From: Choristocarpus tenellus KU-1152
Taxonomy: Eukaryota; Phaeophyceae
Direction of reading: 5' to 3'
DNA length: 22,676 nt
NCBI GenBank assembly: GCA_964200185.2
Contig: CAXNAD020000281.1
Span: 1 to 22,676 of the forward strand
The notes beneath the pieces are model-generated. The model saw only the letters and a program-made list of their open reading frames with translations. It ran no database searches and was not told the origin of the DNA. Numbering within the stretch: position 1 is the first letter of the stretch; each line of letters starts with the position of its first letter. A program made the position numbers and the translations under genes. Positions 21,026 to 22,676 of this stretch are shown piece after piece.

Positions 21026-21203
21026 CCCCCCAACCTGTGTAGGTGCTGTTCTCTTGTTCTCCTTGGTTTGTTCCTCCTCTGGAGTGGTTGAAGTTGCTCC
21101 CTCTTTAGAGTTATCCTCTGTTCTCACGTCACCACTCTCTCCACCAGAGGCGGGTTTGCCCGTCTCAGTGACCCAAAGTGACGATTCCTCTTTGACAACA
21201 TAC
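21026..21203 (-). CDS. TFIIIC-like gene, proposed exon B
   Basis: The acceptor gttgacctcag ends at 21204. The first exon base completes the CGG codon begun by exon A, giving NELRYVVKEESSLWVTE across the junction. The later part is acidic and Thr/Glu/Lys-rich (EEEQTKENKRT), which suggests a disordered linker. Donor gtgagaaaag at 21025 gives phase 0, which fits exon C. A second possible donor nine bases earlier (after ACACAG) also gives phase 0. In TFIIIC-type and related winged-helix proteins the wing strand is followed by a x-YV-x(n)-W element, consistent with RYVVKEESSLWV. Confidence 0.6.
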
Positions 21204-21397
21204 CTGAGGTCAACAATAGTGGTCATGTGGGGGGGGGGGGAATCACAAATCGATTGATAATGTCATCTTACGATAAAAAGTGCCTCTCACAATGTACTTT
21301 ACCTTACTTCAGAGTGCTATAAAACAACGTTGACCATACTGCCAAGTAGTACATTAATAAAACTAGACCGATGCAAACACCTTCGGAGATCATCAAA

Positions 21398-21417
21398 CCT
21401 AACCCTAACCCTAACCC
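21398..21417 (-). repeat. Interstitial telomere-like tract in A/B intron (1)
   Basis: Plus strand CCTAACCCTAACCCTAACCC, with the G-rich strand in the sense direction of the gene. Confidence 0.95.
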
Positions 21418-21838
21418 AATCAAATGAGAAATAAAAAAAAAGTATCTACTTTCAGACATTCGCCAACCTCAGCCTCCCACACAATTCTAACTAACACTAA
21501 TCAGCTTCACTCACAGCACTATAAGAGGGCAAAGCATGTCATGCTCATGCAGAGCATATTCCACACACCTTGGAAATATGGATATCTAATTATAGATGGC
21601 CGCCATGAACTGTACCAGATAGTGCTGAGATAATCAACACTAAACAGTTGGAGGTGTCCCAGGAGCTTGCATTGGCAGGGATTTAGCTCCTATCAACTAC
21701 CTATGCTGACTTCGAAAATCCCGACCTTCCCAAAACCCTCATCTTGTGAAGAGCCATGGTAAACACTCTATATATGGTGCATGTCACAGAATTACATTTA
21801 AAAAAAAGTAAGGCGTAAGTAAAGGGGGAGACTCGTAT

Positions 21839-21858
21839 CCCTAACCCTAACCCTAACC
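21839..21858 (-). repeat. Interstitial telomere-like tract in A/B intron (2)
   Basis: Plus strand CCCTAACCCTAACCCTAACC, with the G-rich strand in the sense direction. Confidence 0.95.
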
Positions 21859-21924
21859 TTAGAAGAGAACCTTGACCTATGTACAACCTTTTGCCAAAGA
21901 TGCAGCGAAAAAAATATATATCTC

Positions 21925-21935
21925 AGGGTTAGGGT
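21925..21935 (+). repeat. Short telomere-like tract, reverse orientation
   Basis: AGGGTTAGGGT on the plus strand, opposite to its intron neighbours. Confidence 0.85.
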
Positions 21936-22044
21936 GGGACACAAAAAGGTACATACCAATAGAAAGCATGGCCTCTACTAATAGGACATTTTCAGGTATA
22001 TCACGTTCAAGTCATGGCATGGACAAAACCTGGAACACAGCCCT

Positions 22045-22060
22045 TTAACCCTAACCCTAA
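22045..22060 (-). repeat. Interstitial telomere-like tract in A/B intron (3)
   Basis: Plus strand TTAACCCTAACCCTAA, about 2.5 units, with the G-rich strand in the sense direction. Confidence 0.95.
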
Positions 22061-22206
22061 GTTTTACAATTCTTACCACCATTCTCGTAGTTCTTTACAA
22101 CCTCAAACAGAATTATGATGATACTCAGCATCTAAGAAAATAAAAACGACTCACAAGAAAGCCAGTCAAAAGTATCCTCAATGCCAGAAACAAGAGAACC
22201 TGACAC

Positions 22207-22236
22207 TGAAATGAAACTAAAATGAAACTGAAATGA
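22207..22236 (+). repeat. 11-bp tandem repeat next to exon A donor
   Basis: aaatgaaact occurs at 22209 and 22220, then a partial third unit, ending three bases from the donor of exon A. Confidence 0.8.
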
Positions 22237-22244
22237 CCACTCAC

Positions 22245-22676
22245 CGGAGCTCATTCATCCCGCAGACACACAGCACAGATCCAGCCCCCAGTGCCCTCCC
22301 CAGCCCCTTCATTACTTCCCCTCTTTCCTCCACCCCCAAGCCCTCACCCACCAAAAAACTCTCCACCTCCACCAAAGACATTCCAGCCTTTCCGGACCTC
22401 CTCAAAACACTCAACACTCTTTCCATTCTCTCCCCTGCCCCCCCACCTGTTTCCACGCCCCTCCTCCACTCCACCTCCACACACTGCACCTCCCTAGCAT
22501 CCCCGACATCCCATTGCCCTCCCGGAACCCTTCCCACCACTACCCCTAACCCTACCCCTACCCCTAACCCTAGGGCAACCCCCCCCGCCCTGGGCCGAAG
22601 TTCTGCCTTAACAATAGACATGACAATACGATCTGCAGACGTACGTGACCTCCAAGTCGCCCCCCCTCCTTGACCG
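22245..22676 (-). CDS. TFIIIC large-subunit-like gene, proposed exon A (partial)
   Basis: Minus-strand frame open from the window edge (22675) to a consensus donor gtgagtggtc at 22244, leaving in phase 2. An ATG is at 22619-22621, but the frame stays open above it, so the start is not fixed and more exons probably lie outside. The N-terminal part is Gly/Val/Arg-rich low complexity. The later part reads ERMERVLSVLRRSGKAGMSL, then VEVESFLVGEGLGVEER, a helix VMKGLGRALGAGSVLCVCG and NELR. That is a winged-helix plan (helix, G-x-S/T turn, helix, helix, wing strand) as in the B-block-binding and extended winged-helix modules of the RNA polymerase III factor TFIIIC. With exons B and C this is the basis of the call. 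Another multi-winged-helix nuclear protein is the main alternative. The sense strand is very G-rich. Confidence 0.55.
22541..22573 (-). repeat. Degenerate telomere-like run inside coding exon A
   Basis: Plus strand alternates CCCCTA and CCCTAA-type hexamers. On the minus strand the hexamers are in frame and give the dipeptides Gly-Leu and Gly-Val (ALGLGVGVGLGV). Confidence 0.85.

Noticed and set aside
19489-22060. True chromosome end
   Set aside because: Tracts are short, scattered, in both orientations and inside a gene; no terminal array is present.
22233-22673. 146-codon Pro/Ser/Thr-rich plus-strand frame
   Set aside because: It is the complement of the G-rich exon A, which has a consensus donor, phase-matched next exon and a winged-helix-like pattern.
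1-22676. tRNA, rRNA, CRISPR array, bacterial operon or promoter signals
   Set aside because: No B-box-like tRNA arm, rRNA segment, regularly spaced repeat array or operon-like frame order was found by reading.

Overview
This is eukaryotic nuclear DNA. Short TTAGGG/CCCTAA telomere-type tracts recur in the right third, splice signals are spliceosomal, there are no operon-like gene runs, and most open frames are short. The genus cannot be fixed from the sequence. A protist or alga with TTAGGG-type telomeres is a reasonable guess (inference).

Left two thirds (1-16156): a roughly 7 kb unit occurs twice in direct orientation, copy A at 1-6989 and copy B at 9200-16156, separated by a 2.2 kb spacer. 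Divergence is mosaic. The left flanks differ visibly (roughly one base in nine where I counted), the right flanks differ less, and a 3058-bp core (3008-6065 = 12110-15167) shows no difference on reading, even in homopolymer runs. Each copy carries a possible plus-strand spliced gene: an exon with a basic 38-residue repeat (two units in A, one in B), a Gly-rich exon, and smaller frames further on. None of these products is recognised. The spacer holds a decayed minus-strand mariner-type transposase with stops in frame. Copy B ends next to a telomere-like tract flanked by a 14-bp direct repeat.

Middle right (16217-18388): AT-rich sequence with microsatellites and no gene I can support.

Right end (18389-22676): a minus-strand, multi-exon gene whose 5' end lies beyond the window. 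Seven proposed exons join in consistent reading phase. The product has a winged-helix-like segment, then a Pro-Trp/Gly-x-Val-Asn/Pro-Gly segment and a second helix-rich segment. These resemble the C-terminal half of the large TFIIIC subunit (GTF3C1/tau138 type), which binds the B-box of tRNA genes for RNA polymerase III. Its three longest introns outside the last one carry telomere-like tracts, mostly with the G-rich strand in the sense direction, and one coding exon contains a degenerate telomere-like run read as Gly-Leu/Gly-Val dipeptides.

Nothing links the duplication and the TFIIIC-like gene functionally. The points of interest are the homogenised core, the telomere-like sequence at the duplication edge and in introns and an exon, and the unrecognised spliced frames inside the core.
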